From positions 1,047,721 through 1,111,720 of the forward strand of contig NZ_RBXB01000002.1 of NCBI RefSeq assembly GCF_003634775.1: DNA of 64,000 nucleotides, in the 5' to 3' direction. A program made the translations under genes and the position numbers. Position 1 is the first letter of the stretch. The number at the start of each line of letters is the position of its first letter. This document shows, piece by piece, positions 41,161-50,434 of this stretch. Origin of the DNA: Chryseobacterium defluvii (GTDB taxonomy: Bacteria; Bacteroidota; Bacteroidia; Flavobacteriales; Weeksellaceae). Below the pieces are notes generated by a model that saw only the letters and a list, made by a program, of their open reading frames with translations, made no database searches and was not told the origin of the DNA.

Positions 41161-43953
41161 TTAATAAGTGAAAGTAAGTCCGGCTCCCCATCCCATTTCA
41201 TTATCATAATTTCCGGAAACCGACAGCCATTTTTGCAGGATATACCTCAGTCCGGTTGAGAATTCCCCATCAGAATTTAAGCTAAAATTTCCCCTTATCC
41301 TTCTGGAAATAGGAATATCTTCCCTGCTCAGCTCCAATAGGACTTTTCCATTCTGGTCAACACTCGCATCGGCAATCACTAACATCGGTAAGACATACTG
41401 AATACCTGCAATAAAGGTATTTTTATTTCTTGGCGTTCTGTTTTGCCCAAACCAGGTTTTCTTATTACCTTCTTCCCTATGCATGTCCCCCATCATTTCA
41501 TTTTCTGCCATTTCACTGGCATTCTGGATTCTGAAACCCACATAAGGCAATGCCCATTGAAATTTCCCTAAGAATCTCCCCACTTTAAAATTTCCGTCAA
41601 AATGATTGAAATCCCAGTTGGAGTGAAATTCATTTAGATTCGCCCATCTCGGGCCGAACATCGTCATGGTTTCTGCATGGATCTTATTGCTTGCTACATC
41701 CAGCATAGCCATTGTGCTGATCATCCTGTTGTCGCTCAGGAAATTTTTCCAGGCTAATTTTCTATTGGGTAATTGAGGGTTTGGTTTTGAATTTTCATAG
41801 CTGAACACTCTTCCCATTCCTGCCATCATATGATACAAAATATGACAATGGAAAAACCAGTCTCCATCCTGATTGGCGGCGAACTCAATCGTATTGGTTT
41901 CCATCGGCATGATATCCACTACGTTTTTCAATGGAGAATATTCCCCTTTTGAATTGATGAGCCTGAAATCGTGGCCGTGAAGGTGCATCGGGTGACGCAT
42001 CATGGAATTATTGTACATCGTAATTCTCAGAATTTCTCCCTTTTTAACCAGAATCTTATCTGTTTCGGTTACCGTTTTGTTATCCAGCGTCCAAAGATAA
42101 TGGTTCATGTTCCCTTCCAAAGTAAATTTCAGTTCACGTACATTATCTCCCGGAAGAATTGTTTTTTCAGGGGATTTTAAAATATTATATGACAATCTTT
42201 TAATTGATTTTTCCTCCTTCATATCCATTCCTGCATGCTGAGAATGATCTTCTTCCTTTTCATCATCCTTGGTTTTAATGCCCATCATTTCATTCATATG
42301 CTTCATCGTCATTTTTCGCTGGCTTTCCGGAAGTTCGGGATACATCACTTCATTCATATCCATCATCTGGTTGCCCATCGTCATATTCATAGGCTTCATA
42401 TTCCCACTCATTTCCATCATTCCGTTCATCATTTTCATCCCTTCAAACAACATTAATCTCGGTAAATTCGGAGCCTCTATTTTTTCACCGGAGCCCAGCC
42501 ACAGGGAAGCATGCCCTATCCTGTCCTCCGATGTAGCCCTGAATTCAAAACTTTTATTTTCCGGAATGGTAACTTCAATATCATAGGTTTCGGAAACACC
42601 AACTATCAATCGGTCCACTTCTACAGGAACCACATCATTCCCGTCGTTGGCAATCACTTTTATTTTTCCGCCTCCATAGTTCAGCCAGAAATAAGTGGAC
42701 GAACCTCCGTTGGCAATTCTCAACCTCACTTTATCTCCGGCTTTGAGATTAGAGTAATCCGAGCTTGGTAAACCGTTAATAAGAAATTTATCGTAATACA
42801 CATCGCTCACATCCATGGCTTCCATCCTCTTCCATTCATTTAATACTTTAGTACCGAAATTTCCGGATTTTATCGCTTCCCAGTAGCTTTGAACGGCATT
42901 TTTCTTAATGGCATACCAGTCTGTATTCGCCATGTGGAGCCTTCTGGCAATCTGAGTAGGGTTTTCATCACTCCAGTCTCCCAAAAGAACAGGGATCTCC
43001 GCTGTATAATTTATTTTAGGTTCACCTTCTCTTTTTTTGAAGACCAATACTCCGTTCATTCCAAGCTGCTCTTGTAAAGCTTCATGAGAATGATACCAAT
43101 ACGTTCCGTTTTGTGAAACTTTAAATTTATATAAGTGGGTTTCACCCGGTTTTACGGGTTTTGTGGTTAGATAAGGAACTCCATCGTGTTCATTGGGTAA
43201 AATCACCCCATGCCAATGAAATCCTGTGTTTTCTTTCAGCATGTTATGAAGATAAATTTCAGCAGTATCTCCTTCTGTAAAATATAAGGTCGGAGCCTGT
43301 AATTTACCGTTCACAGCAATAGCTCTACGGTTTTTTCCTGTAAAATTGACGATGGTATCTTTTACATACAGATCATAGCGAACTGTTCTGCCTTTAAAAG
43401 TCACTCTTCCATTTTCATCATTTCTTTTCAGTTCTGAACTTTTCTCGTCATGATTTTCAACCTGATGTTGGGAATGATCCTCTTTTTCAACCAGATCCAT
43501 TCCACATTTCGGACATTTACCGGGCTTGGAAGAAACTACTTCCGGATGCATCGGACAGGTATAAGTGGGTTGAGTCTGCTGCTTAGGCTGAGCTTTAGGT
43601 TGAGAATTAGTTTTCTCAATCTTATTGGTTTTTGGAACTGTCTGAACTTTCGGCTTTGGCTTGGTTACAGGCTTAGATTTCTCTTCGACCTTCACCTTAG
43701 CTTTTACTACCGGTTTTTTTATTTTTTGTTCCGGAGCTTTTGTTGCCTGTATCGGTTTTACTTGTGGTTTCTGAACTATTTTAGGTTTTATAACAACTGT
43801 TTTTTTCACCAATGTCATTCCGCATTTTGGGCAATCTCCCGGCTTTGAAGAGACTACTTCGGGATGCATCGGACAGGTATAGTACGTCTTTGTAGTTTGA
43901 GCAAAGCTGAAAACAGAGAATAAAAGCATCAGAAACATGATCAGTTTTTTCAT
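41161..43953 (-). CDS. Multicopper oxidase with two heavy-metal-binding motifs and CopB-like C-terminal domain
   Basis: 930 residues. Signal peptide to about 19. Two copies of TCPMHPEVVSSKPG followed by CPKCGM (about 26-46 and 132-152; Cys27/41/44 and 133/147/150) are joined by an 80-residue Lys/Pro/Gln-rich linker. A CopA-type oxidase follows with HWHG, HSH, a Met-rich insert (MMNGMMEMSGNMKPMNMTMG), and HPMHLHGHD and HCHILYHM copper ligands. The last 210 residues (from about 720) are strand-rich and end GAGLTFTY, like the outer-membrane CopB domain. It would oxidise Cu(I) to less toxic Cu(II). First gene order in the leftward copper cluster is HYC_CC_PP, DUF3347, then this gene. Confidence 0.9.
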   Translation of the reverse strand: MKKLIMFLMLLFSVFSFAQTTKTYYTCPMHPEVVSSKPGDCPKCGMTLVKKTVVIKPKIVQKPQVKPIQATKAPEQKIKKPVVKAKVKVEEKSKPVTKPKPKVQTVPKTNKIEKTNSQPKAQPKQQTQPTYTCPMHPEVVSSKPGKCPKCGMDLVEKEDHSQHQVENHDEKSSELKRNDENGRVTFKGRTVRYDLYVKDTIVNFTGKNRRAIAVNGKLQAPTLYFTEGDTAEIYLHNMLKENTGFHWHGVILPNEHDGVPYLTTKPVKPGETHLYKFKVSQNGTYWYHSHEALQEQLGMNGVLVFKKREGEPKINYTAEIPVLLGDWSDENPTQIARRLHMANTDWYAIKKNAVQSYWEAIKSGNFGTKVLNEWKRMEAMDVSDVYYDKFLINGLPSSDYSNLKAGDKVRLRIANGGSSTYFWLNYGGGKIKVIANDGNDVVPVEVDRLIVGVSETYDIEVTIPENKSFEFRATSEDRIGHASLWLGSGEKIEAPNLPRLMLFEGMKMMNGMMEMSGNMKPMNMTMGNQMMDMNEVMYPELPESQRKMTMKHMNEMMGIKTKDDEKEEDHSQHAGMDMKEEKSIKRLSYNILKSPEKTILPGDNVRELKFTLEGNMNHYLWTLDNKTVTETDKILVKKGEILRITMYNNSMMRHPMHLHGHDFRLINSKGEYSPLKNVVDIMPMETNTIEFAANQDGDWFFHCHILYHMMAGMGRVFSYENSKPNPQLPNRKLAWKNFLSDNRMISTMAMLDVASNKIHAETMTMFGPRWANLNEFHSNWDFNHFDGNFKVGRFLGKFQWALPYVGFRIQNASEMAENEMMGDMHREEGNKKTWFGQNRTPRNKNTFIAGIQYVLPMLVIADASVDQNGKVLLELSREDIPISRRIRGNFSLNSDGEFSTGLRYILQKWLSVSGNYDNEMGWGAGLTFTY

Positions 43954-44053
43954 AATTTTCTAATCTTTATTAAGTTATATCGTCAAAAAAATCACCTAAA
44001 GTAATTTATATTTTAAATGATATAACGAATTGTTTTAAAACGAGATACTATAA

Positions 44054-44527
44054 TTATTTTATCTCTGACTTTACGGTACCACAAGAAAGCATTGAGCTTC
44101 CGTAATAAGGATTTACAATTTTTTTCTCATCGCTTAACCAGCTTCCGTCCGCCATTGGACAATACTGAACAAACACAGGGTTTGCAGAAAGCTTAAATTC
44201 CTTAGTTAATGCGATCATGTTATCTGAAAGGTTATAGAAAGTCTCTCTTTGAGTAGCGATATTTCTTGCTTCGGAAATTAATGTAGCATCTTTTCTGAGG
44301 ATATTCAGGTTTCCCTCTGAAACTAGCTTATAATCCACCGTTGAGGCTGTTTTAATGAATTCTGATGCTGCTTTTGAAGCTTTATCCGCATCATCGGAAG
44401 CTAATGCTGATTTTATCGCAATATAGTTCTGATATAGTTTGGAAACCTGAGCATCAGATTTTGATTGTGCTGAAACAGAGATTATTGAAAATAAAGCAAA
44501 TACTGCTGTGATGATATATTTTTTCAT
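44054..44527 (-). CDS. DUF3347 periplasmic copper-associated protein
   Basis: 157 residues with a signal peptide (to SVSAQ). A helical DUF3347 domain follows (LYQNYIAIKSALASDDADKA), ending in the conserved block FVQYCPMADGSWLSDEKKIV and NPYYGSSMLSCG, whose Cys/Met residues probably bind copper. The same block is found at the end of CusB-type proteins in Bacteroidota. It lies 100 bp upstream of the multicopper oxidase. Confidence 0.88.
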   Translation of the reverse strand: MKKYIITAVFALFSIISVSAQSKSDAQVSKLYQNYIAIKSALASDDADKASKAASEFIKTASTVDYKLVSEGNLNILRKDATLISEARNIATQRETFYNLSDNMIALTKEFKLSANPVFVQYCPMADGSWLSDEKKIVNPYYGSSMLSCGTVKSEIK

Positions 44528-44637
44528 TGTTTTACAATTTAGAATGAATGATTTTTTAATAATAATGTTTTGAAAACCGCATCATTACGGTAAGCCATGT
44601 CGCTCGTAACGATATACTATCTAACGACTGACGGATT

Positions 44638-45015
44638 CTAAATTCTGAAATTACAATGATGAATAAAAATGGGCTCTGACGGAATGTCAGGTGGTGCATT
44701 AATCTGAATTGAGGTCTGCTTCGAAGCTGCAAAAGATTTATCTATAAAGAAAAACTGTTGTTTTTGCGGTTCATGAAGCTGCTTTACAAGGTCTATTTTA
44801 AGTAAATCTGATTTTTGAGAATCATCTACTTTTACTACTTTAATTTCTGTCTTGCAGCAGTCTTTTTTGGTTTTAACACCGCATTTACCACAAATGTCAT
44901 CCACTTTTTGACTTACAGAAACAAATTCCTGCATACAATAATGAATGCTGAAAACGGCTCCGGAAGAAAATCCGAAGTAGAAAACAGAGAACAATATGGC
45001 AAGAATCTTTTTCAT
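44638..45015 (-). CDS. HYC_CC_PP family small secreted protein
   Basis: 125 residues. Signal-like N-terminus; then the family-defining HYC (SIHYCMQEF), CC (KDCCKTEI) and PP (NAPPDIPSEP) motifs, with CGKCG between. It is a small Cys-rich protein found in Bacteroidota beside copper-handling genes; metal binding is likely but untested. Confidence 0.88.
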   Translation of the reverse strand: MKKILAILFSVFYFGFSSGAVFSIHYCMQEFVSVSQKVDDICGKCGVKTKKDCCKTEIKVVKVDDSQKSDLLKIDLVKQLHEPQKQQFFFIDKSFAASKQTSIQINAPPDIPSEPIFIHHCNFRI

Positions 45016-45110
45016 AGCTCTGTAGCAAAGGTAAAAATTTCTATGAAAGCGTTGTTATAAAATTTGGTATTGTTGTTATAAAATTCTGGAAAATACTTTA
45101 CTTCTGATCT

Positions 45111-45695
45111 TCATTTAAAATAAAAAGCAACGGTCATTATCAATAATTCATAAGAAAAAATCTGCATTTCATAAGAATTTAAGTTCATATTTTGGATTTG
45201 ATTGTTTTCATTCTTGTATGTGAAAACAATATCATCAATATTATTTCTGCCTTTGGACATTCTTTTATATTTCCATGAAACTACATTTTTCCATTGTAAA
45301 GATTTTCCTTTATAAGATAAACCACTTTCAGAAAATTCCAAATAATAGACATCTTTGAAAGTATGAATGTCAATTGTGGTGTTTAATTCATTATCTTTTA
45401 AAAAAGTTTCAATGACAAAAGGAATTTTTTGAAGATTACTATCTTTATGGAAGTAGGAAATTTTTTCAAAGCATTTTGAAAGAATGACCGGATATTTTGA
45501 AAAAGATATCAATAGCTTAATCAGCAAAAAACCGAATAATTCTGATAAAATGTAACTGGCACCCAAAATAAAAACAATTTTAATGATTGTATTGAATGTG
45601 AGTGGAGAGGTAAAATCTATTCCTTTAATTATAAGTAAAATTAAAGAGACCATTTTAACATATCGATATACTAAAATAGAATTTCTTACTGTCAT
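45111..45695 (-). CDS. Membrane protein of unknown function
   Basis: 194 residues with two N-terminal hydrophobic helices (VSLILLIIKGIDFTS and IVFILGASYILSELFGFLLI) and a soluble domain whose strand-rich end (DVYYLEFSESGLSYKGKSLQW, then NVVSWKYKRMSKGRN) resembles PH-like small domains. No assignment. It stands between the copper cluster and a TonB receptor. Confidence 0.7.
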   Translation of the reverse strand: MTVRNSILVYRYVKMVSLILLIIKGIDFTSPLTFNTIIKIVFILGASYILSELFGFLLIKLLISFSKYPVILSKCFEKISYFHKDSNLQKIPFVIETFLKDNELNTTIDIHTFKDVYYLEFSESGLSYKGKSLQWKNVVSWKYKRMSKGRNNIDDIVFTYKNENNQIQNMNLNSYEMQIFSYELLIMTVAFYFK

Positions 45696-45710
45696 TTTTT
45701 CTAATTATAA

Positions 45711-45735
45711 AAACTCATGAAAATTCATGAGTTTT
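45711..45735 (-). terminator. Terminator after the TonB receptor
   Basis: 11-bp stem AAACTCATGAA/TTCATGAGTTT with 2-nt spacing and a T-run on the minus strand. Confidence 0.75.
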
Positions 45736-45827
45736 TGTTTTATTGTCTCGCAGATTATGCAGATTGAGCAGATTTTTTTGATAATTGATGTTGAATATAA
45801 TTTATCAACCAATCTAACATCTGATAT

Positions 45828-48035
45828 CTATTTAATTTTAAATTCCAGTTTCACATTGAAGAAACGTCCTGTAAGACGTACCGGAACAGGATACATCAGA
45901 TTGGTTGTTGAATCTGTGATCCATTGGTTGGCCACAGTATTGTTGATGTTAAATGCGTTGAAAACCTGTACTCCCAACGTAAGTTCCTCAAAATTACCCC
46001 AGAAACCGTAAGGTCTGTTTTTGCTTTTAGGATCTATAAACACTTTTGAAAGTCCGATATCTACTCTTTTATAAGAAGGCAATGTTTTTTGATAATTGTA
46101 CGGATTGGTAAAGACCGGAGCTCCCGTTGGCAATCCCATTGCATATACCAAAGTAAGGTTGACACGCATGGATGGGAATTTAGGCATATAATCCTGATAA
46201 AACATGGCAAACCTGAATCTTTGATCTGTAGGTCTCGGAATATTCCCTTGTCCGTCTATATTTTCATATACCCTCGCATAACTTGCAGATAACCAGGAAT
46301 CAACTCCCGGAACAAATTCCCCGAATAACCTGGTATCAATTCCATACGCATACCCGGAAGCATTATTTTTACCTGAATAACGGATTCTTACATTATCCAT
46401 ATAGTACGGAATAAGGTTATCCATCTTTTTGTAATACGCTTCTGTTGTTAATTTGAATGGTCTGTCATACATATAAAATTCATAATCGTTGGCCAGGATC
46501 GCCTGGATAGAACGCTGTGATTTTATATCTGAATTGAAGTTTCCGTTTAGATCTTTAATTTCTTTATAGAACGGCGACTGGTAATACACTCCTCCTGAAA
46601 GCCTGAACAACATATCCGATTCCCAATCCGGTTTTATGGCAAACTGTACTCTCGGAGAGAAAATAGTTTCTTTATTAAAACTCCAGTGGGAAACCCTGGC
46701 TCCGGCATTGATGAATACTTTATTGCTTCCCCAGAAAAATTTCTGAGAATATTGGGCATAAGCCGAAAGTCTTGTAGGCTCAATACTGTTGTTTCCGGAT
46801 ATTCTGTAGAATAAATCTAAATCAGACGGATCACCAAATCTTGGATCATCCGGTGGTCTTGGGGTACTATAACCTGCAGAATCTACCAGTTTCCACTCAT
46901 TGGTAAGATCTTTCAGATTTTCTTTTTCAAATTTGAATCCGACTTCAATATCTGTATTTACATTGGGGGAAAACCGTGTTCTGAACTGGCTTCCATAAGT
47001 TCTTACAAATAAATCATTTCTGGCATGTTCTATTTGTCCGCCTATATCATACGTTGTCACAGGAGCTCCTGTAATAGGATCAAATGTTTGCAATATATAA
47101 GCTGAAGAAATGGTATAATATTCTCTTTCCCTGTTCTGATAGGCAAAGCTGTCTAAAGTGAATCTCCATTTATCCGATGGTTTATAGTTCATGGAAACCG
47201 TTCCCATCATATTTTTATACTTATCATCTTCCCTTCCGTCATAGAAAACTGTAAGGTTAAGCGGCATCTGAACGGTTCCGAAATCCACACTTCTTTCTTT
47301 AGGGATCATCTCATAATCATTCTTGGAATAATACCCTATGAACGATAAGGAGAACTTCGGACTGAAATGATAATTGATGTACGATTGAAAATCCCAGTAT
47401 TTAGGGTTAAAATCCGTATCTTCTTTTAAAGTATTAAGAACCAGGTTGGTATTTCTGTATCTCCCCGAAAATAAAGCCGTTAGCTTCTGATTTTTTGAAG
47501 CCAGGCCTGTAGTCAGCCTTCCTCCTATCAAACTGGCTTCTCCTGAAAGCTCAAATTTTTCCGGTTCGCGGTAATAAATATTCAACGCTGAAGACATTTT
47601 ATCTCCATATCTGGGTTCAAAGCCTCCCGCTGAAAAATTGACCGTTGAGACCATATCGGGATTAATGATACTCAGTCCTTCCTGCTGTGAATTTCTGATC
47701 AGAAAAGGCCTGTAAATTTCGATATCATTAATGTAGATAAGGTTCTCATCGTAGTTACCGCCACGCACCATATACTGTGAAGAAAGTTCAGTATTGGAGT
47801 TTACGGAAGGTAATGTTTTGATAATCCCTTCTATACCTCCGGAAATACTTGCTACTTGCTGAGCATCTTTGGCTGAAATTTTTACAGTAGTAAGGTCATT
47901 TGTTTTTCCTGTTGTCTTTTTCTGGAAAATGACTTCCTCAATCTCGGTTACTTTCGTAGAGGTATCCCTCTTTTTCGCCTGAGAGAAAGCCAGCAAAGGA
48001 ACCATAAGGCTTAGTGGTAAAACTAGTTTTTTCAA
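45828..48035 (-). CDS. TonB-dependent receptor
   Basis: 735 residues. Signal peptide MKKLVLPLSLMVPLLAFSQA, then a TonB-box-like stretch (VTEIEEVIFQKK). A plug follows (QQVASISGGIEGIIKTLPSV, QYMVRGGNYDENLIYINDIE, NFSAGGFEPRYGDKMSS), then a beta-barrel ending FFNVKLEFKIK. It has no carboxypeptidase-like N-terminal domain, unlike the two receptors near the window start. Substrate unknown. It shares the strand with kdsA upstream (46-bp gap). Confidence 0.88.
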   Translation of the reverse strand: MKKLVLPLSLMVPLLAFSQAKKRDTSTKVTEIEEVIFQKKTTGKTNDLTTVKISAKDAQQVASISGGIEGIIKTLPSVNSNTELSSQYMVRGGNYDENLIYINDIEIYRPFLIRNSQQEGLSIINPDMVSTVNFSAGGFEPRYGDKMSSALNIYYREPEKFELSGEASLIGGRLTTGLASKNQKLTALFSGRYRNTNLVLNTLKEDTDFNPKYWDFQSYINYHFSPKFSLSFIGYYSKNDYEMIPKERSVDFGTVQMPLNLTVFYDGREDDKYKNMMGTVSMNYKPSDKWRFTLDSFAYQNREREYYTISSAYILQTFDPITGAPVTTYDIGGQIEHARNDLFVRTYGSQFRTRFSPNVNTDIEVGFKFEKENLKDLTNEWKLVDSAGYSTPRPPDDPRFGDPSDLDLFYRISGNNSIEPTRLSAYAQYSQKFFWGSNKVFINAGARVSHWSFNKETIFSPRVQFAIKPDWESDMLFRLSGGVYYQSPFYKEIKDLNGNFNSDIKSQRSIQAILANDYEFYMYDRPFKLTTEAYYKKMDNLIPYYMDNVRIRYSGKNNASGYAYGIDTRLFGEFVPGVDSWLSASYARVYENIDGQGNIPRPTDQRFRFAMFYQDYMPKFPSMRVNLTLVYAMGLPTGAPVFTNPYNYQKTLPSYKRVDIGLSKVFIDPKSKNRPYGFWGNFEELTLGVQVFNAFNINNTVANQWITDSTTNLMYPVPVRLTGRFFNVKLEFKIK

Positions 48036-48080
48036 AAGAAATATTTTAAAGAATTCCTAAAATTAATTATTTTTTAACAA

Positions 48081-48890
48081 TTACAAAATTGATTCTCTGA
48101 TTCTTGTTAATTTTTGCAACAAATCTTCCAATAAATCCAGTCTTAACATATTGGCTCCGTCGGATAATGCTGTTTCCGGGGTCGGATGGGTTTCAATGAA
48201 GATTCCGTCTGCTCCCACCGCAATTCCTGCTTTGGCAACAGTCTCTATAAGATCCGGTCTTCCGCCTGTAACGCCTGAACTCTGGTTAGGTTGTTGCAGG
48301 GAATGGGTAACATCCAAAATCACCGGCGCATATTCTCTCATAGTCGGAATTCCGCGGTAATCCACAATCAGGTCGGTATATCCGAAAGAATTTCCTCTTT
48401 CAATAATGGCAACTTTTGGGTTGTCTGAATCCGTAACCTTCTGAACCGCAAATTTCATGGCTTCCGGAGAAAGGAATTGTCCTTTCTTTAAGGTAACACA
48501 TTTTCCTGTTTTTGCCGCCGCCACCAGCAAATCCGTTTGTCTTACAAGAAAAGCCGGGATCTGCAGAACATCCACATATTGCGCTGCCAAAGCGGCATGT
48601 TCATTTTCATGAATATCCGTTGTCGTGGGAATATTGAAGGTCTCACCTACTTTTTTAAGAATTTCAAGGGATTTTTCCTCTCCGATCGTTGTAAATGAAT
48701 CTACCCTGCTTCGGTTAGCCTTTTTAAAGCTCCCTTTGAAAATATAAGGAATATTATATTTATTGGTAAGTTCTATCACTTTTTCGGCAATTCTTAACGC
48801 CATATCTTCCCCTTCAATAATACATGGTCCTGCAATAAGGAAGAAATTTTTGGAATCTTTGTGATGAATATTATCTAAATACTGAATCAT
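48081..48890 (-). CDS. kdsA: 3-deoxy-8-phosphooctulonate synthase (KDO-8-P synthase)
   Basis: 269 residues. LIAGPCIIEGEDMALRIAE, FKGSFKKANRSRVDSF, TTDIHENEHAA, QIPAFLVRQTDLLVAAAKTG and DVTHSLQQPNQSSGVTGGRPDL are the usual KdsA blocks. It condenses arabinose-5-phosphate with PEP in the cytoplasm for the lipopolysaccharide core. It starts one base before the TPR gene's stop codon ends (overlap of 1 bp). Confidence 0.96.
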   Translation of the reverse strand: MIQYLDNIHHKDSKNFFLIAGPCIIEGEDMALRIAEKVIELTNKYNIPYIFKGSFKKANRSRVDSFTTIGEEKSLEILKKVGETFNIPTTTDIHENEHAALAAQYVDVLQIPAFLVRQTDLLVAAAKTGKCVTLKKGQFLSPEAMKFAVQKVTDSDNPKVAIIERGNSFGYTDLIVDYRGIPTMREYAPVILDVTHSLQQPNQSSGVTGGRPDLIETVAKAGIAVGADGIFIETHPTPETALSDGANMLRLDLLEDLLQKLTRIRESIL

Positions 48891-49750
48891 TAATTCTGGG
48901 TTTTATTAATTATATTTTCTAAATTTTGAACATTCTTCTTATATCTTTCATCATTCTCTTTTTTAAGAACATTCAGCCATTTTTTAGCTAAATCCAAATT
49001 TTTATAATGAGCTGCATAGGCTCCCAAGTTAAGCATTGATTCTGCCCTGTAATCTTTATTTTCAAAGCTATCCAGTTTTTGAATCAGAAAAGAATCTGCC
49101 TCCGCAAGTTTATTCTGGTTTAATAACGCATAGATGTATTCTTTATTGATCAGGTCATCAGAAATTTTATTTTGGAATGCTTCCAGGCATATTTTTTCTG
49201 CATTCACATAATCTTTCAGAGCATTATAGGAAAAAGAAAGTTCAAAATACAGCTTATCGGTCTTAAAATTATTCTGATATAGTTTTTGCAGCCTGGGCAA
49301 TGCCAATTGAGGGAAATTAGCGCCATTCATGATACTGGCTCTTCTTAATATTTTTTCATTTTCAGAACCTTTGCTTGCGTAATGTTTCAGCCAATCCGGC
49401 TGAGCCGGTAAATTGAATTGCTTTAACAGCTCAGGAGACAGTATAGCAGTCTTGAATTCCATGTTTCCTACCCGAACCGTGTATGACGCTGTTGTATTGG
49501 TTTCATCTTCAATATACTCCAGTTTACCATTTTTCTCATTCAAACTGCCCTGCATCCTGTAACTGTATCCTGCTGTATCATCAAAATAGATCACTCCCAC
49601 ATTATATTTCGTTTCGCCTTCTTTTTTAGGCATCACGACCCAACTGTTCTCCGCATCCGGAACATTGGTCTCAAATTTCAGTTGGGAAACCGTTTGGGAA
49701 GATAAAGAAAGGCTTGCCGTTAAAAGCGAAATGAGAACTATTTTTTTCAT
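48890..49750 (-). CDS. Secreted TPR-like protein
   Basis: 286 residues with a signal peptide (MKKIVLISLLTASLSLSSQ), a beta-rich N-terminal half with YFDDTAGYSYRMQGSLNEKNGKLEY in segments, and a TPR-type helical C-terminal half (LYFELSFSYNALKDYVNAEKI, SMLNLGAYAAHYKNLDLAKKW). Function unknown. It overlaps DUF1697 gene by 4 bp and kdsA by 1 bp, so the three form one transcript. Confidence 0.8.
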   Translation of the reverse strand: MKKIVLISLLTASLSLSSQTVSQLKFETNVPDAENSWVVMPKKEGETKYNVGVIYFDDTAGYSYRMQGSLNEKNGKLEYIEDETNTTASYTVRVGNMEFKTAILSPELLKQFNLPAQPDWLKHYASKGSENEKILRRASIMNGANFPQLALPRLQKLYQNNFKTDKLYFELSFSYNALKDYVNAEKICLEAFQNKISDDLINKEYIYALLNQNKLAEADSFLIQKLDSFENKDYRAESMLNLGAYAAHYKNLDLAKKWLNVLKKENDERYKKNVQNLENIINKTQN

Positions 49751-50277
49751 TGCAGCATCTTTTTAATTACTTTCTCAAAAGTATTAATATTTCTGCTTGT
49801 AAACTGATCTTTCAGGCTTTTTTTACCTAAAACTTTTCCAAAAGTGGAATCCAGGGTATTTCCTTTCGGAACTTGCCAATAAAAAATATTATTCACAATT
49901 TCTGCCTTTTCATTTTCTGTTTTAGCAGCATTTTCAAATTCCTGCATCAGTATATTTTCCACTCCGGGATTTCCCACAAAGGTATAAGTATGCAGGTCTT
50001 CATTTTTGGTAAAAGGATTTCCATTCCAGAAGGCTTCCGTTTCTTTTTGAGATCTTATAAATAAAAACGCTTCATAGGAAAAGTGGTCCGACATTGCTTT
50101 TTCAAGGATTTTCTTTAATTCATCTGCTTTCTTATCGGATGAAAACACAATATTTCCGGAAGCTAAAACAGAAAAGACATCTTTCATTCCCGCCTCTTTG
50201 AAAACCTGGCAAACATCTGCCATTTTCATGTTTGTTCCTTTTACATTCACACCTCGAAGAAAAGCACAATAGTTCAT
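49747..50277 (-). CDS. DUF1697 protein
   Basis: 176 residues. CAFLRGVNVKGTNMKMADV, FSVLASGNIVFSS and the end GRNINTFEK-like (FTSRNINTFEKVIKKM) are the DUF1697 signature. Cytosolic, function unknown. First gene of the run with the TPR protein and kdsA. Confidence 0.92.
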   Translation of the reverse strand: MNYCAFLRGVNVKGTNMKMADVCQVFKEAGMKDVFSVLASGNIVFSSDKKADELKKILEKAMSDHFSYEAFLFIRSQKETEAFWNGNPFTKNEDLHTYTFVGNPGVENILMQEFENAAKTENEKAEIVNNIFYWQVPKGNTLDSTFGKVLGKKSLKDQFTSRNINTFEKVIKKMLQ

Positions 50278-50312
50278 AGGGATGGAGTTAGAAGTTATGA
50301 GTTAGAAGTTAT

Positions 50313-50361
50313 GAGTTATGGGTTATGGGTTATGGGTTATGGGTTATGGGTTATGAGTTAT
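50313..50361. repeat. 7-bp tandem repeat GGGTTAT x5
   Basis: Five perfect GGGTTAT units (50320-50354) flanked on both sides by GAGTTAT variants, in the gap between two minus-strand genes. Confidence 0.95.
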
Positions 50362-50370
50362 TAAATATAA

Positions 50371-50434
50371 TCTTTTAATCTTTTAATCTTTTAATCTTTT
50401 AATCTTTTAATCTTTTAATCTTTCAATCTTTCAT
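50371..50434. repeat. 8-bp tandem repeat TCTTTTAA x6 plus two variants
   Basis: Six perfect TCTTTTAA units (50371-50418) followed by TCTTTCAA and TCTTTCAT. The stop codon and last codons of the leftward membrane-protein gene lie inside the array. Confidence 0.95.

Noticed and set aside
43450..43848. Phe/Leu-rich open frame on the plus strand inside the multicopper oxidase gene
   Set aside because: It reads the antisense of the Lys/Pro-rich linker and gives an artificial hydrophobic protein; the minus-strand gene is clear.
50313..50434. CRISPR array
   Set aside because: Units are only 7 and 8 bp, contiguous, without spacers; they are simple tandem repeats.
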